DNA of 64,000 nt from Auanema rhodensis (lineage: Eukaryota > Nematoda > Chromadorea > Rhabditida > Rhabditidae). The stretch's first letter is position 1; every line of letters begins with the position of its first letter. The stretch covers positions 620,001-684,000 of the forward strand of contig CAXKVF010000072.1 in assembly GCA_964057225.1 (NCBI GenBank), given 5' to 3'. The notes under the pieces were generated by a model. It was not told the origin of the DNA. It saw only the letters and a program-made list of their open reading frames with translations, and ran no database searches. The position numbers and the translations under genes are program-made. Shown one piece after another: positions 26,001 to 40,605 of this stretch.

Positions 26001-29000
26001 GTCATGGTTACCATGAACCAATATCAATAAAAATTTGTTTTTAGACTAATATGGACATGGGGAATCTAATTTTGAAAACCGCATCACTTTATCTTTCACG
26101 TGAAGCGAGTTACATACCAAGTGCACATCACGTGTACATTTAATTAGCATAAATTAAAGTTCACGTAAATTTCAAAGTCATGGTTACCATGCACCAATAT
26201 CAATAAAAATTTGTTTTTAGACTAATATGGACATGGGGAATCTAATGTTGAAAACCGCATCTCTTTTTCTTTCACGTGAAGCGAGTTACATACCAAGTGC
26301 ACATCACGTGTACATTTAATTAGCATAAATTAAAGTTCACGTAAATTTCAAAGTCATGGTTACCATGAACCAATATCAATAAAAATTTGTTTTTAGACTA
26401 ATATGGACATGGGGAATCTAATTTTGAAAACCGCATCTCTTTATCTTTCACGTGAAGCGAGTTACATACCAAGTGCACATCACGTGTACATTTAATTAGC
26501 ATAAATTAAAGTTCACGTAAATTTCAAAGTCATGGTTACCATGAACCAATATCAATAAAAATTTGTTTTTAGACTAATATGGACATGGGGAATCAAATTT
26601 TGAAAACCGCATCTCTTTATCTTTCACGTGAAGCGAGTTACATACCAAGTGCACATCACGTGTACATTTAATTAGCATAAATTAAAGTTCACGTAAATTT
26701 CAAAGTCATGGTTACCATGAACCAATATCAATAAAAATTTGTTTTTAGACTAATATGGACATGGGGAATCTAATTTTGAAAACCGCATCACTTTATCTTT
26801 CACGTGAAGCGAGTTACATACCAAGTGCACATCACGTGTACATTTAATTAGCATAAATTAAAGTTCACGTAAATTTCAAAGTCATGGTTACCATGAACCA
26901 ATATCAATAAAAATTTGTTTTTAGACTAATATGTACATGGGGAATCTAATTTTGAAAACCGCATCTCTTTATCTTTCACGTGAAGCGAGTTACATACCAA
27001 GTGCACATCACGTGTACAATTAATTAGCATAAATTAAAGTTCACGTAAATTTCAAAGTCATGGTTACCATGAACCAATATCAATAAAAATTTGTTTTTAG
27101 ACTAATATGGACATGGGGAATCTAATTTTGAAAACCGCATTTCTTTATCTTTCACGTGAAGCGAGTTACATACCAAGTGCACATCACGTGTACATTTAAT
27201 TAGCATAAATTAAAGTTCACGTAATTTTCAAAGTCATGGTTACCATGAACCAATATCAATAAAAATTTGTTTTTAGACTAATATGGACATGGGGAATCAA
27301 ATTTTGAAAACCGCATCTCTTTATCTTTCACGTGAAGCGAGTTACATACCAAGTGCACATCACGTGTACATTTAATTAGCATAAATTAAAGTTCACGTAA
27401 ATTTCAAAGTCATGGTTACCATGCACCAATATCAATAAAAATTTCTTTTTAGACTAATATGGACATGGGGAATCTAATGTTGAAAACCGCATCTCTTTAT
27501 CTTTCACGTGAAGCGAGTTACATACCAAGTGCACATCACGTGTACATTTAATTAGCATAAATTAAAGTTCACGTAAATTTCAAAGTCATGGTTACCATGC
27601 ACCAATATCAATAAAAATTTGTTTTTAGACTAATATGGACATGGGGAATCTAATGTTGAAAACCGCATCTCTTTTTCTTTCACGTGAAGCGAGTTACATA
27701 CCAAGTGCACATCACGTGTACATTTAATTAGCATAAATTAAAGTTCACGTAAATTTCAAAGTCATGGTTACCATGAACCAATATCAATAAAAATTTGTTT
27801 TTAGACTAATATGGACATGGGGAATCTAATTTTGAAAACCGCATCTCTTTATCTTTCACGTGAAGCGAGTTACATACCAAGTGCACATCACGTGTACATT
27901 TAATTAGCATAAATTAAAGTTCACGTAAATTTCAAAGTCATGGTTACCATGAACCAATATCAATAAAAATTTGTTTTTAGACTAATATGGACATGGGGAA
28001 TCAAATTTTGAAAACCGCATCTCTTTATCTTTCACGTGAAGCGAGTTACATACCAAGTGCACATCACGTGTACATTTAATTAGCATAAATTAAAGTTCAC
28101 GTAAATTTCAAAGTCATGGTTACCATGAACCAATATCAATAAAAATTTGTTTTTAGACTAATATGGACATGGGGAATCTAATTTTGAAAACCGCATCACT
28201 TTATCTTTCACGTGAAGCGAGTTACATACCAAGTGCACATCACGTGTACATTTAATTAGCATAAATTAAAGTTCACGTAAATTTCAAAGTCATGGTTACC
28301 ATGAACCAATATCAATAAAAATTTGTTTTTAGACTAATATGTACATGGGGAATCTAATTTTGAAAACCGCATCTCTTTATCTTTCACGTGAAGCGAGTTA
28401 CATACCAAGTGCACATCACGTGTACAATTAATTAGCATAAATTAAAGTTCACGTAAAATTCAAAGTCATGGTTACCATGAACCAATATCAATAAAAATTT
28501 GTTTTTAGACTAATATGGACATGGGGAATCTATTTTTGAAAACCGCATTTCTTTATCTTTCACGTGAAGCGAGTTACATACCAAGTGCACATCACGTGTA
28601 CATTTAATTAGCATAAATTAAAGTTCACGTAAATTTCAAAGTCATGGTTACCATGAACCAATATCAATAAAAATTTGTTTTTAGACTAATATGGACATGG
28701 GGAATCTAATTTTGAAAACCGCATCTCTTTATCTTTCACGTGAAGCGAGTTACATACCAAGTGCACATCACGTGTACATTTAATTAGCATAAATTAAAGT
28801 TCACGTAAATTTCAAAGTCATGGTTACCATGCACCAATATCAATAAAAATTTCTTTTTAGACTAATATGGACATGGGGAATCTAATGTTGAAAACCGCAT
28901 CTCTTTATCTTTCACGTGAAGCGAGTTACATACCAAGTGCACATCACGTGTACATTTAATTAGCATAAATTAAAGTTCACGTAAATTTCAAAGTCATGGT

Positions 29001-32000
29001 TACCATGAACCAATATCAATAAAAATTTGTTTTTAGACTAATATGTACATGGGGAATCTAATTTTGAAAACCGCATCTCTTTATCTTTCACGTGAAGCGA
29101 GTTACATACCAAGTGCACATCACGTGTACAATTAATTAGCATAAATTAAAGTTCACGTAAATTTCAAAGTCATGGTTACCATGAACCAATATCAATAAAA
29201 ATTTGTTTTTAGACTAATATGGACATGGGGAATCTAATTTTGAAAACCGCATTTCTTTATCTTTCACGTGAAGCGAGTTACATACCAAGTGCACATCACG
29301 TGTACATTTAATTAGCATAAATTAAAGTTCACGTAATTTTCAAAGTCACGGTTACCATGAACCAATATCAATAAAAATTTGTTTTTAGACTAATATGGAC
29401 ATGGGGAATCAAATTTTGAAAACCGCATCTCTTTATCTTTCACGTGAAGCGAGTTACATACCAAGTGCACATCACGTGTACATTTAATTAGCATAAATTA
29501 AAGTTCACGTAAATTTCAAAGTCATGGTTACCATGAACCAATATCAATAAAAATTTGTTTTTAGACTAATATGTACATGGGGAATCTAATTTTGAAAACC
29601 GCATCTCTTTATCTTTCACGTGAAGCGAGTTACATACCAAGTGCACATCACGTGTACATTTAATTAGCATAAATTAAAGTTCACGTAAATTTCAAAGTCA
29701 TGGTTACCATGAACCAATATCAATAAAAATTTGTTTTTAGACTAATATGTACATGGGGAATCTAATTTTGAAAACCGCATCTCTTTATCTTTCACGTGAA
29801 GCTAGTTACATACCAAGTGCACATCACGTGTACAATTAATTAGCATAAATTAAAGTTCACGTAAATTTCAAAGTCATGGTTACCATGAACCAATATCAAT
29901 AAAAATTTGTTTTTAGACTAATATGGACATGGGGAATCTAATTTTGAAAACCGCATTTCTTTATCTTTCACGTGAAGCGAGTTACATACCAAGTGCACAT
30001 CACGTGTACATTTAATTAGCATAAATTAAAGTTCACGTAATTTTCAAAGTCATGGTTACCATGAACCAATATCAATAAAAATTTGTTTTTAGACTAATAT
30101 GGACATGGGGAATCTAATTTTGAAAACCGCATCACTTTATCTTTCACGTGAAGCGAGTTACATACCAAGTGCACATCACGTGTACATTTAATTAGCATAA
30201 ATTAAAGTTCACGTAAATTTCAAAGTCATGGTTACCATGAACCAATATCAATAAAAATTTGTTTTTAGACTAATATGTACATGGGGAATCTAATTTTGAA
30301 AACCGCATCTCTTTATCTTTCACGTGAAGCGAGTTACATACCAAGTGCACATCACGTGTACAATTAATTAGCATAAATTAAAGTTCACGTAAATTTCAAA
30401 GTCATGGTTACCATGAACCAATATCAATAAAAATTTGTTTTTAGACTAATATGGACATGGGGAATCTAATTTTGAAAACCGCATTTCTTTATCTTTCACG
30501 TGAAGCGAGTTACATACCAAGTGCACATCACGTGTACATTTAATAAGCATAAATTAAAGTTCACGTAATTTTCAAAGTCATGGTTACCATGAACCAATAT
30601 CAATAAAAATTTGTTTTTAGACTAATATGGACATGGGGAATCAAATTTTGAAAACCGCATCTCTTTATCTTTCACGTGAAGCGAGTTACATACCAAGTGC
30701 ACATCACGTGTACATTTAATTAGCATAAATTAAAGTTCACGTAAATTTCAAAGTCATGGTTACCATGAACCAATATCAATAAAAATTTGTTTTTAGACTA
30801 ATATGTACATGGGGAATCTAATTTTGAAAACCGCATCTCTTTATCTTTCACGTGAAGCGAGTTACATACCAAGTGCACATCACGTGTACAATTAATTAGC
30901 ATAAATTAAAGTTCACGTAAATTTCAAAGTCATGGTTACCATGAACCAATATCAATAAAAATTTGTTTTTAGACTAATATGGACATGGGGAATCTAATTT
31001 TGAAAACCGCATTTCTTTATCTTTCACGTGAAGCGAGTTACATACCAAGTGCACATCACGTGTACATTTAATTAGCATAAATTAAAGTTCACGTAATTTT
31101 CAAAGTCATGGTTACCATGAACCAATATCAATAAAAATTTGTTTTTAGACTAATATGGACATGGGGAATCAAATTTTGAAAACCGCATCTCTTTATCTTT
31201 CACGTGAAGCGAGTTACATACCAAGTGCACATCACGTGTACATTTAATTAGCATAAATTAAAGTTCACGTAAATTTCAAAGTCGTGGTTACCATGCACCA
31301 ATATCAATAAAAATTTGTTTTTAGACTAATATGGACATGGGGAATCTAATGTTGAAAACCGCATCTCTTTTTCTTTCACGTGAAGCGAGTTACATACCAA
31401 GTGCACATCACGTGTACATTTAATTAGCATAAATTAAAGTTCACGTAAATTTCAAAGTCATGGTTACCATGAACCAATATCAATAAAAATTTGTTTTTAG
31501 ACTAATATGGACATGGGGAATCTAATTTTGAAAACCGCATCTCTTTATCTTTCACGTGAAGCGAGTTACATACCAAGTGCACATCACGTGTACATTTAAT
31601 TAGCATTAATTAAAGTTCACGTAAATTTCAAAGTCATGGTTACCATGAACCAATATCAATAAAAATTTGTTTTTAGACTAATATGGACATGGGGAATCTA
31701 ATTTTGAAAACCGCATTTCTTTATCTTTCACGTGAAGCGAGTTACATACCAAGTGCACATCACGTGTACATTTAATTAGCATAAATTAAAGTTCACGTAA
31801 ATTTCAAAGTCATGGTTACCATGAACCAATATCAATAAAAATTTGTTTTTAGACTAATATGGACATGGGGAATCAAATTTTGAAAACCGCATCTCTTTAT
31901 CTTTCACGTGAAGCGAGTTACATACCAAGTGCACATCACGTGTACATTTAATTAGCATAAATTAAAGTTCACGTAAATTTCAAAGTCATGGTTACCATGA

Positions 32001-34175
32001 ACCAATATCAATAAAAATTTGTTTTTAGACTAATATGGACATGGGGAATCTAATTTTGAAAACCGCATCACTTTATCTTTCACGTGAAGCGAGTTACATA
32101 CCAAGTGCACATCACGTGTACATTTAATTAGCATAAATTAAAGTTCACGTAAATTTCAAAGTCATGGTTACCATGCACCAATATCAATAAAAATTTGTTT
32201 TCAGACTAATATGGACATGGGGAATCTAATGTTGAAAACCGCATCTCTTTTTCTTTCACGTGAAGCGAGTTACATACCAAGTGCACATCACGTGTACATT
32301 TAATTAGCATAAATTAAAGTTCACGTAAATTTCAAAGTCATGGTTACCATGAACCAATATCAATAAAAATTTGTTTTTAGACTAATATGGACATGGGGAA
32401 TCTAATTTTGAAAACCGCATCTCTTTATCTTTCACGTGAAGCGAGTTACATACCAAGTGCACATCACGTGTACATTTAATTAGCACAAATTAAAGTTCAC
32501 GTAAATTTCAAAGTCATGGTTACCATGAACCAATATCAATAAAAATTTGTTTTTAGACTAATATGTACATGGGGAATCTAAATTTGAAAACCGCATCTCT
32601 TTATCTTTCACGTGAAGCGAGTTACATACCAAGTGCACATCACGTGTACAATTAATTAGCATAAATTAAAGTTCACGTAAATTTCAAAGTCATGGTTACC
32701 ATGAACCAATATCAATAAAAATTTGTTTTTAGACTAATATGGACATGGGGAATCTAATTTTGAAAACCGCATTTCTTTATCTTTCACGTGAAGCGAGTTA
32801 CATACCAAGTGCACATCACGTGTACATTTAATTAGCATAAATTAAAGTTCACGTAAATTTCAAAGTCATGGTTACCATGCACCAATATCAATAAAAATTT
32901 GTTTTTAGACTAATATGGACATGGGGAATCTAATGTTGAAAACCGCATCTCTTTATCTTTCACGTGAAGCGAGTTACATACCAAGTGCACATCACGTGTA
33001 CAATTAATTAGCATAAATTAAAGTTCACGTAAATTTCAAAGTCATGGTTACCATGAACCAATATCAATAAAAATTTGTTTTTAGACTAATATGTACATGG
33101 GGAATCTAAATTTGAAAACCGCATTTCTTTATCTTTCACGTGAAGCGAGTTACATACCAAGTGCACATCACGTGTACAATTAATTAGCATAAATTAAAGT
33201 TCACGTAAATTTCAAAGTCATGGTTACCATGAACCAATATCAATAAAAATTTGTTTTTAGACTAATATGGACATGGGGAATCTAATTTTGAAAACCGCAT
33301 TTCTTTATCTTTCACGTGAAGCGAGTTACATACCAAGTGCACATCACGTGTACATTTAATTAGCATAAATTAAAGTTCACGTAAATTTCAAAGTCATGGT
33401 TACCATGAACCAATATCAATAAAAATTTGTTTTTAGACTAATATGTACATGGGGAATCTAAATTTGAAAACCGCATCTCTTTATCTTTCACGTGAAGCGA
33501 GTTACATACCAAGTGCACATCACGTGTACAATTAATTAGCATAAATTAAAGTTCACGTAAATTTCAAAGTCATGGTTACCATGAACCAATATCAATAAAA
33601 ATTTGTTTTTAGACTAATATGGACATGGGGAATCTAATTTTGAAAACCGCATTTCTTTATCTTTCACGTGAAGCGAGTTACATACCAAGTGCACATCACG
33701 TGTACATTTAATTAGCATAAATTAAAGTTCACGTAAATTTCAAAGTCATGGTTACCATGCACCAATATCAATAAAAATTTGTTTTTAGACTAATATTGAC
33801 ATGGGGAATCTAATGTTGAAAACCGCATCTCTTTTTCTTTCACGTGAAGCGAGTTACATACCAAGTGCACATCACGTGTACATTTAATTAGCATAAATTA
33901 AAGTTCACGTAAATTTCAAAGTCATGGTTACCATGAACCAATATCAATAAAAATTTGTTTTTAGACTAATATGTACATGGGGAATCTAAATTTGAAAACC
34001 GCATCTCTTTATCTTTCACGTGAAGCGAGTTATATACCAAGTGCACATCACGTGTACAATTAATTAGCATAAATTAAAGTTCACGTAAATTTCAAAGTCA
34101 TGGTTACCATGAACCAATATCAATAAAAATTTGTTTTTAGACTAATATGGACATGGGGAATCTAATTTTGAAAAC

Positions 34176-36026
34176 CGCATTTCTTTATCTTTCACGTGAA
34201 GCGAGTTACATACCAAGTGCACATCACGTGTACATTTAATTAGCATAAATTAAAGTTCACGTAATTTTCAAAGTCATGGTTACCATGAACCAATATCAAT
34301 AAAAATTTGTTTTTAGACTAATATGGACATGGGGAATCAAATTTTGAAAACCGCATCTCTTTATCTTTCACGTGAAGCGAGTTACATACCAAGTGCACAT
34401 CACGTGTACATTTAATTAGCATAAATTAAAGTTCACGTAAATTTCAAAGTCATGGTTACCATGAACCAATATCAATAAAAATTTGTTTTTAGACTAATAT
34501 GGACATGGGGAATCTAATTTTGAAAACCGCATCACTTTATCTTTCACGTGAAGCGAGTTACATACCAAGTGCACATCACGTGTACATTTAATTAGCATAA
34601 ATTAAAGTTCACGTAAATTTCAAAGTCATGGTTACCATGCACCAATATCAATAAAAATTTGTTTTTAGACTAATATGGACATGGGGAATCTAATGTTGAA
34701 AACCGCATCTCTTTTTCTTTCACGTGAAGCGAGTTACATACCAAGTGCACATCACGTGTACATTTAATTAGCATAAATTAAAGTTCACGTAAATTTCAAA
34801 GTCATGGTTACCATGAACCAATATCAATAAAAATTTGTTTTTAGACTAATATGGACATGGGGAATCTAATTTTGAAAACCGCATCTCTTTATCTTTCACG
34901 TGAAGCGAGTTACATACCAAGTGCACATCACGTGTACATTTAATTAGCATAAATTAAAGTTCACGTAAATTTCAAAGTCATGGTTACCATGAACCAATAT
35001 CAATAAAAATTTGTTTTTAGACTAATATGGACATGGGGAATCTAATTTTGAAAACCGCATCTCTTTATCTTTCACGTGAAGCGAGTTACATACCAAGTGC
35101 ACATCACGTGTACATTTAATTAGCATAAATTAAAGTTCACGTAATTTTCAAAGTCATGGTTACCATGAACCAATATCAATAAAAATTTGTTTTTAGACTA
35201 ATATGGACATAGGGAATCAAATTTTGAAAACCGCATCTCTTTATCTTTCACGTGAAGCGAGTTACATACCAAGTGCACATCACGTGTACATTTAATTAGC
35301 ATAAATTAAAGTTCACGTAAATTTCAAAGTCATGGTTACCATGAACCAATATCAATAAAAATTTGTTTTTAGACTAATATGGACATGGGGAATCTAATTT
35401 TGAAAACCGTATCACTTTATCTTTCACGTGAAGCGAGTTACATACCAAGTGCACATCACGTGTACATTTAATTAGCATAAATTAAAGTTCACGTAAATTT
35501 CAAAGTCATGGTTACCATGCACCAATATCAATAAAAATTTGTTTTTAGACTAATATGGACATGGGGAATCTAATGTTGAAAACCGCATCTCTTTTTCTTT
35601 CACGTGAAGCGAGTTACATACCAAGTGCACATCACGTGTACATTTAATTAGCATAAATTAAAGTTCACGTAAATTTCAAAGTCATGGTTACCATGAACCA
35701 ATATCAATAAAAATTTGTTTTTAGACTAATATGGACATGGGGAATCTAATTTTGAAAACCGCATCTCTTTATCTTTCACGTGAAGCGAGTTACATACCAA
35801 GTGCACATCACGTGTACATTTAATTAGCATAAATTAAAGTTCACGTAAATTTCAAAGTCATGGTTACCATGAACCAATATCAATAAAAATTTGTTTTTAG
35901 ACTAATATGGACATGGGGAATCTAATTTTGAAAACCGCATCTCTTTATCTTTCACGTGAAGCGAGTTACATACCAAGTGCACATCACGTGTACATTTAAT
36001 TAGCATAAATTAAAGTTCACGTAAAC
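34176..36026 (+). repeat. 5-monomer (880-bp) tandem duplication
   Basis: About 34176-35146 aligns with 35056-36026 at an offset of 880 bp. Shared markers in order are CGTAATTTTC, ATCAAATTTT, CATCACTTT, ATGCACC, AATGTTG and CTCTTTTTCTTTC. I noticed two differences, both in the second copy: CATAGGG near 35211 and CCGTATCAC near 35410. The same 5-unit spacing links 33831 to 34711, and 31367 to 32247. Confidence 0.75.
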
Positions 36027-36611
36027 TTCAAAGTCATGGTTACCATGAACCAATATCAATACAAATTTGTTTTTAGACTAATATGGACATGGGGAATCTA
36101 ATTTTGAAAACCGCATCTCTTCATCTTTCACGTGAAGCGAGTTACATACCAAGTGCACATCACGTGTACATTTAATTAGCATAAATTAAAGTTCACGTAA
36201 ATTTCAAAGTCATGGTTACCATGAACCAATATCAATAAAAATTTGTTTTTAGACTATAATGGACATGGGGAATCTAATTTTGAAAACCGCATCTTTTTAT
36301 CTTTCACGTGAAGCGAGTTACATACCAAGTGCACATCACGTGTACATTTAATTAGCATAAATTAAAGTTCACGTAAATTTCAAAGTCATGGTTACCATGA
36401 ACCAATATCAATAAAAATTTGTTTTTAGACTAATATGGACATGGGGAATCTAATTTTGAAAACCGCATCTCTTTATCTTTCACGTGAAGCGAGTTACATA
36501 CCAAGTGCACATCACGTGTACATTTAATTAGCATAAATTAAAGTTCACGTAAATTTCAAAGTCATGGTTACCATGAACCAATATCAATACAAATTTGTTT
36601 TTAGACTAATA

Positions 36612-36778
36612 TGGACATGGGGAATCTAATTTTGAAAACCGCATCTCTTTATCTTTCACGTGAAGCGAGTTACATACCAAGTGCACATTACGTGTTCATT
36701 TAATTAGCATAAATCGTAAATTTCAAAGTCATGGTTACCATGAACCAATATCAATACAAATTTGTTTTTAGACTAATA
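36612..36778 (+). repeat. 167-bp monomer with 9-bp deletion, copy 1
   Basis: CATAAATTAAAGTTCACG is shortened to CATAAATCG, losing nine bases (TAAAGTTCA). The same unit carries CATTACGTGTTC in place of CATCACGTGTAC, so both the second CACGTG and the third CACGT site are altered. Length and next start (36779) confirm the loss. Confidence 0.92.
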
Positions 36779-37306
36779 TGGACATGGGGAATCTAATTTT
36801 GAAAACCGCATCTCTTTATCTTTCACGTGAAGCGAGTTACATACCAAGTGCACATCACGTGTACATTTAATTAGCATAAATTAAAGTTCACGTAAATTTC
36901 AAAGTCATGGTTACCATGAACCAATATCAATAAAAATTTGTTTTTAGACTAATATGGACATGGGGAATCTAATTTTGAAAACCGCATCACTTTATCTTTC
37001 ACGTGAAGCGAGTTACATACCAAGTGCACATCACGTGTACATTTAATTAGCATAAATTAAAGTTCACGTAAATTTCAAAGTCATGGTTACCATGCACCAA
37101 TATCAATAAAAATTTGTTTTTAGACTAATATGGACATGATGAATCTAATGTTGAAAACCGCATCTCTTTTTCTTTCACGTGAAGCGAGTTACATACCAAG
37201 TGCACATCACGTGTACATTTAATTAGCATAAATTAAAGTTCACGTAAATTTCAAAGTCATGGTTACCATGAACCAATATCAATAAAAATTTGTTTTTAGA
37301 CTAATA

Positions 37307-37473
37307 TGGACATGGGGAATCTAATTTTGAAAACCGCATCTCTTTATCTTTCACGTGAAGCGAGTTACATACCAAGTGCACATTACGTGTTCATTTAATT
37401 AGCATAAATCGTAAATTTCAAAGTCATGGTTACCATGAACCAATATCAATACAAATTTGTTTTTAGACTAATA
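37307..37473 (+). repeat. 167-bp monomer with 9-bp deletion, copy 2
   Basis: Same deletion and same linked CATTACGTGTTC changes as the unit at 36612, four monomers downstream. Confidence 0.92.
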
Positions 37474-38353
37474 TGGACATGGGGAATCTAATTTTGAAAA
37501 CCGCATCTCTTTATCTTTCACGTGAAGCGAGTTACATACCAAGTGCACATCACGTGTACATTTAATTAGCATAAATTAAAGTTCACGTAAACTTCAAAGT
37601 CATGGTTACCATGAACCAATATCAATACAAATTTGTTTTTAGACTAATATGGACATGGGGAATCTAATTTTGAAAACCGCATCTCTTTATCTTTCACGTG
37701 AAGCGAGTTACATACCAAGTGCACATCACGTGTACATTTAATTAGCATAAATTAAAGTTCACGTAAACTTCAAAGTCATGGTTACCATGAACCAATATCA
37801 ATACAAATTTGTTTTTAGACTAATATGGACATGGGGAATCTAATTTTGAAAACCGCATCTCTTCATCTTTCACGTGAAGCGAGTTACATACCAAGTGCAC
37901 ATCACGTGTACATTTAATTAGCATAAATTAAAGTTCACGTAAATTTCAAAGTCATGGTTACCATGAACCAATATCAATAAAAATTTGTTTTTAGACTATA
38001 ATGGACATGGGGAATCTAATTTTGAAAACCGCATCTTTTTATCTTTCACGTGAAGCGAGTTACATACCAAGTGCACATCACGTGTACATTTAATTAGCAT
38101 AAATTAAAGTTCACGTAAATTTCAAAGTCATGGTTACCATGAACCAATATCAATAAAAATTTGTTTTTAGACTAATATGGACATGGGGAATCTAATTTTG
38201 AAAACCGCATCTCTTTATCTTTCACGTGAAGCGAGTTACATACCAAGTGCACATCACGTGTACATTTAATTAGCATAAATTAAAGTTCACGTAAATTTCA
38301 AAGTCATGGTTACCATGAACCAATATCAATACAAATTTGTTTTTAGACTAATA

Positions 38354-38520
38354 TGGACATGGGGAATCTAATTTTGAAAACCGCATCTCTTTATCTTTCA
38401 CGTGAAGCGAGTTACATACCAAGTGCACATTACGTGTTCATTTAATTAGCATAAATCGTAAATTTCAAAGTCATGGTTACCATGAACCAATATCAATACA
38501 AATTTGTTTTTAGACTAATA
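38354..38520 (+). repeat. 167-bp monomer with 9-bp deletion, copy 3
   Basis: Same deletion and linked changes, six monomers after copy 2. Copies 3 and 4 are repeated as copies 5 and 6 by the 1,390-bp duplication. Confidence 0.92.
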
Positions 38521-39048
38521 TGGACATGGGGAATCTAATTTTGAAAACCGCATCTCTTTATCTTTCACGTGAAGCGAGTTACATACCAAGTGCACATCAC
38601 GTGTACATTTAATTAGCATAAATTAAAGTTCACGTAAATTTCAAAGTCATGGTTACCATGAACCAATATCAATAAAAATTTGTTTTTAGACTAATATGGA
38701 CATGGGGAATCTAATTTTGAAAACCGCATCACTTTATCTTTCACGTGAAGCGAGTTACATACCAAGTGCACATCACGTGTACATTTAATTAGCATAAATT
38801 AAAGTTCACGTAAATTTCAAAGTCATGGTTACCATGCACCAATATCAATAAAAATTTGTTTTTAGACTAATATGGACATGAGGAATCTAATGTTGAAAAC
38901 CGCATCTCTTTTTCTTTCACGTGAAGCGAGTTACATACCAAGTGCACATCACGTGTACATTTAATTAGCATAAATTAAAGTTCACGTAAATTTCAAAGTC
39001 ATGGTTACCATGAACCAATATCAATAAAAATTTGTTTTTAGACTAATA

Positions 39049-39215
39049 TGGACATGGGGAATCTAATTTTGAAAACCGCATCTCTTTATCTTTCACGTGA
39101 AGCGAGTTACATACCAAGTGCACATTACGTGTTCATTTAATTAGCATAAATCGTAAATTTCAAAGTCATGGTTACCATGAACCAATATCAATACAAATTT
39201 GTTTTTAGACTAATA
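39049..39215 (+). repeat. 167-bp monomer with 9-bp deletion, copy 4
   Basis: Same deletion and linked changes, four monomers after copy 3. Confidence 0.92.
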
Positions 39216-39743
39216 TGGACATGGGGAATCTAATTTTGAAAACCGCATCTCTTTATCTTTCACGTGAAGCGAGTTACATACCAAGTGCACATCACGTGTA
39301 CATTTAATTAGCATAAATTAAAGTTCACGTAAATTTCAAAGTCATGGTTACCATGAACCAATATCAATAAAAATTTGTTTTTAGACTATAATGGACATGG
39401 GGAATCTAATTTTGAAAACCGCATCTTTTTATCTTTCACGTGAAGCGAGTTACATACCAAGTGCACATCACGTGTACATTTAATTAGCATAAATTAAAGT
39501 TCACGTAAATTTCAAAGTCATGGTTACCATGAACCAATATCAATAAAAATTTGTTTTTAGACTAATATGGACATGGGGAATCTAATTTTGAAAACCGCAT
39601 CTCTTTATCTTTCACGTGAAGCGAGTTACATACCAAGTGCACATCACGTGTACATTTAATTAGCATAAATTAAAGTTCACGTAAATTTCAAAGTCATGGT
39701 TACCATGAACCAATATCAATACAAATTTGTTTTTAGACTAATA

Positions 39744-39910
39744 TGGACATGGGGAATCTAATTTTGAAAACCGCATCTCTTTATCTTTCACGTGAAGCGA
39801 GTTACATACCAAGTGCACATTACGTGTTCATTTAATTAGCATAAATCGTAAATTTCAAAGTCATGGTTACCATGAACCAATATCAATACAAATTTGTTTT
39901 TAGACTAATA
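39744..39910 (+). repeat. 167-bp monomer with 9-bp deletion, copy 5
   Basis: Same deletion and linked changes. It corresponds to copy 3 at a 1,390-bp offset. Confidence 0.92.
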
Positions 39911-40438
39911 TGGACATGGGGAATCTAATTTTGAAAACCGCATCTCTTTATCTTTCACGTGAAGCGAGTTACATACCAAGTGCACATCACGTGTACATTT
40001 AATTAGCATAAATTAAAGTTCACGTAAATTTCAAAGTCATGGTTACCATGAACCAATATCAATAAAAATTTGTTTTTAGACTAATATGGACATGGGGAAT
40101 CTAATTTTGAAAACCGCATCACTTTATCTTTCACGTGAAGCGAGTTACATACCAAGTGCACATCACGTGTACATTTAATTAGCATAAATTAAAGTTCACG
40201 TAAATTTCAAAGTCATGGTTACCATGCACCAATATCAATAAAAATTTGTTTTTAGACTAATATGGACATGAGGAATCTAATGTTGAAAACCGCATCTCTT
40301 TTTCTTTCACGTGAAGCGAGTTACATACCAAGTGCACATCACGTGTACATTTAATTAGCATAAATTAAAGTTCACGTAAATTTCAAAGTCATGGTTACCA
40401 TGAACCAATATCAATAAAAATTTGTTTTTAGACTAATA

Positions 40439-40605
40439 TGGACATGGGGAATCTAATTTTGAAAACCGCATCTCTTTATCTTTCACGTGAAGCGAGTTAC
40501 ATACCAAGTGCACATTACGTGTTCATTTAATTAGCATAAATCGTAAATTTCAAAGTCATGGTTACCATGAACCAATATCAATACAAATTTGTTTTTAGAC
40601 TAATA
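40439..40605 (+). repeat. 167-bp monomer with 9-bp deletion, copy 6
   Basis: Same deletion and linked changes. It corresponds to copy 4 at a 1,390-bp offset. Confidence 0.92.

Larger units (their letters stand above)
22882..36080 (+). repeat. Array segment 3: short modules of 4-9 monomers
   Basis: A recurring series of marker units runs ATGTACATGG with TACAATTAATTAG, then CGCATTTCTTT, then CGTAATTTTC, then ATCAAATTTT, then CATCACTTT, then ATGCACC with AATGTTG and CTCTTTTTCTTTC. It recurs with deletions and rearrangements. CTCTTTTTCTTTC units lie near 23972, 26263, 27671, 31367, 32247, 33831, 34711 and 35591, at multiples of 176. TTTCTTTTTAG near 27443 and 28851 is eight monomers apart. No non-satellite bases are seen. 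Confidence 0.75.

Noticed and set aside
36256-36261. TATAAT as a bacterial -10 promoter box
   Set aside because: It arises from the two-base exchange in a satellite monomer, has no gene downstream and sits in a likely eukaryotic context.
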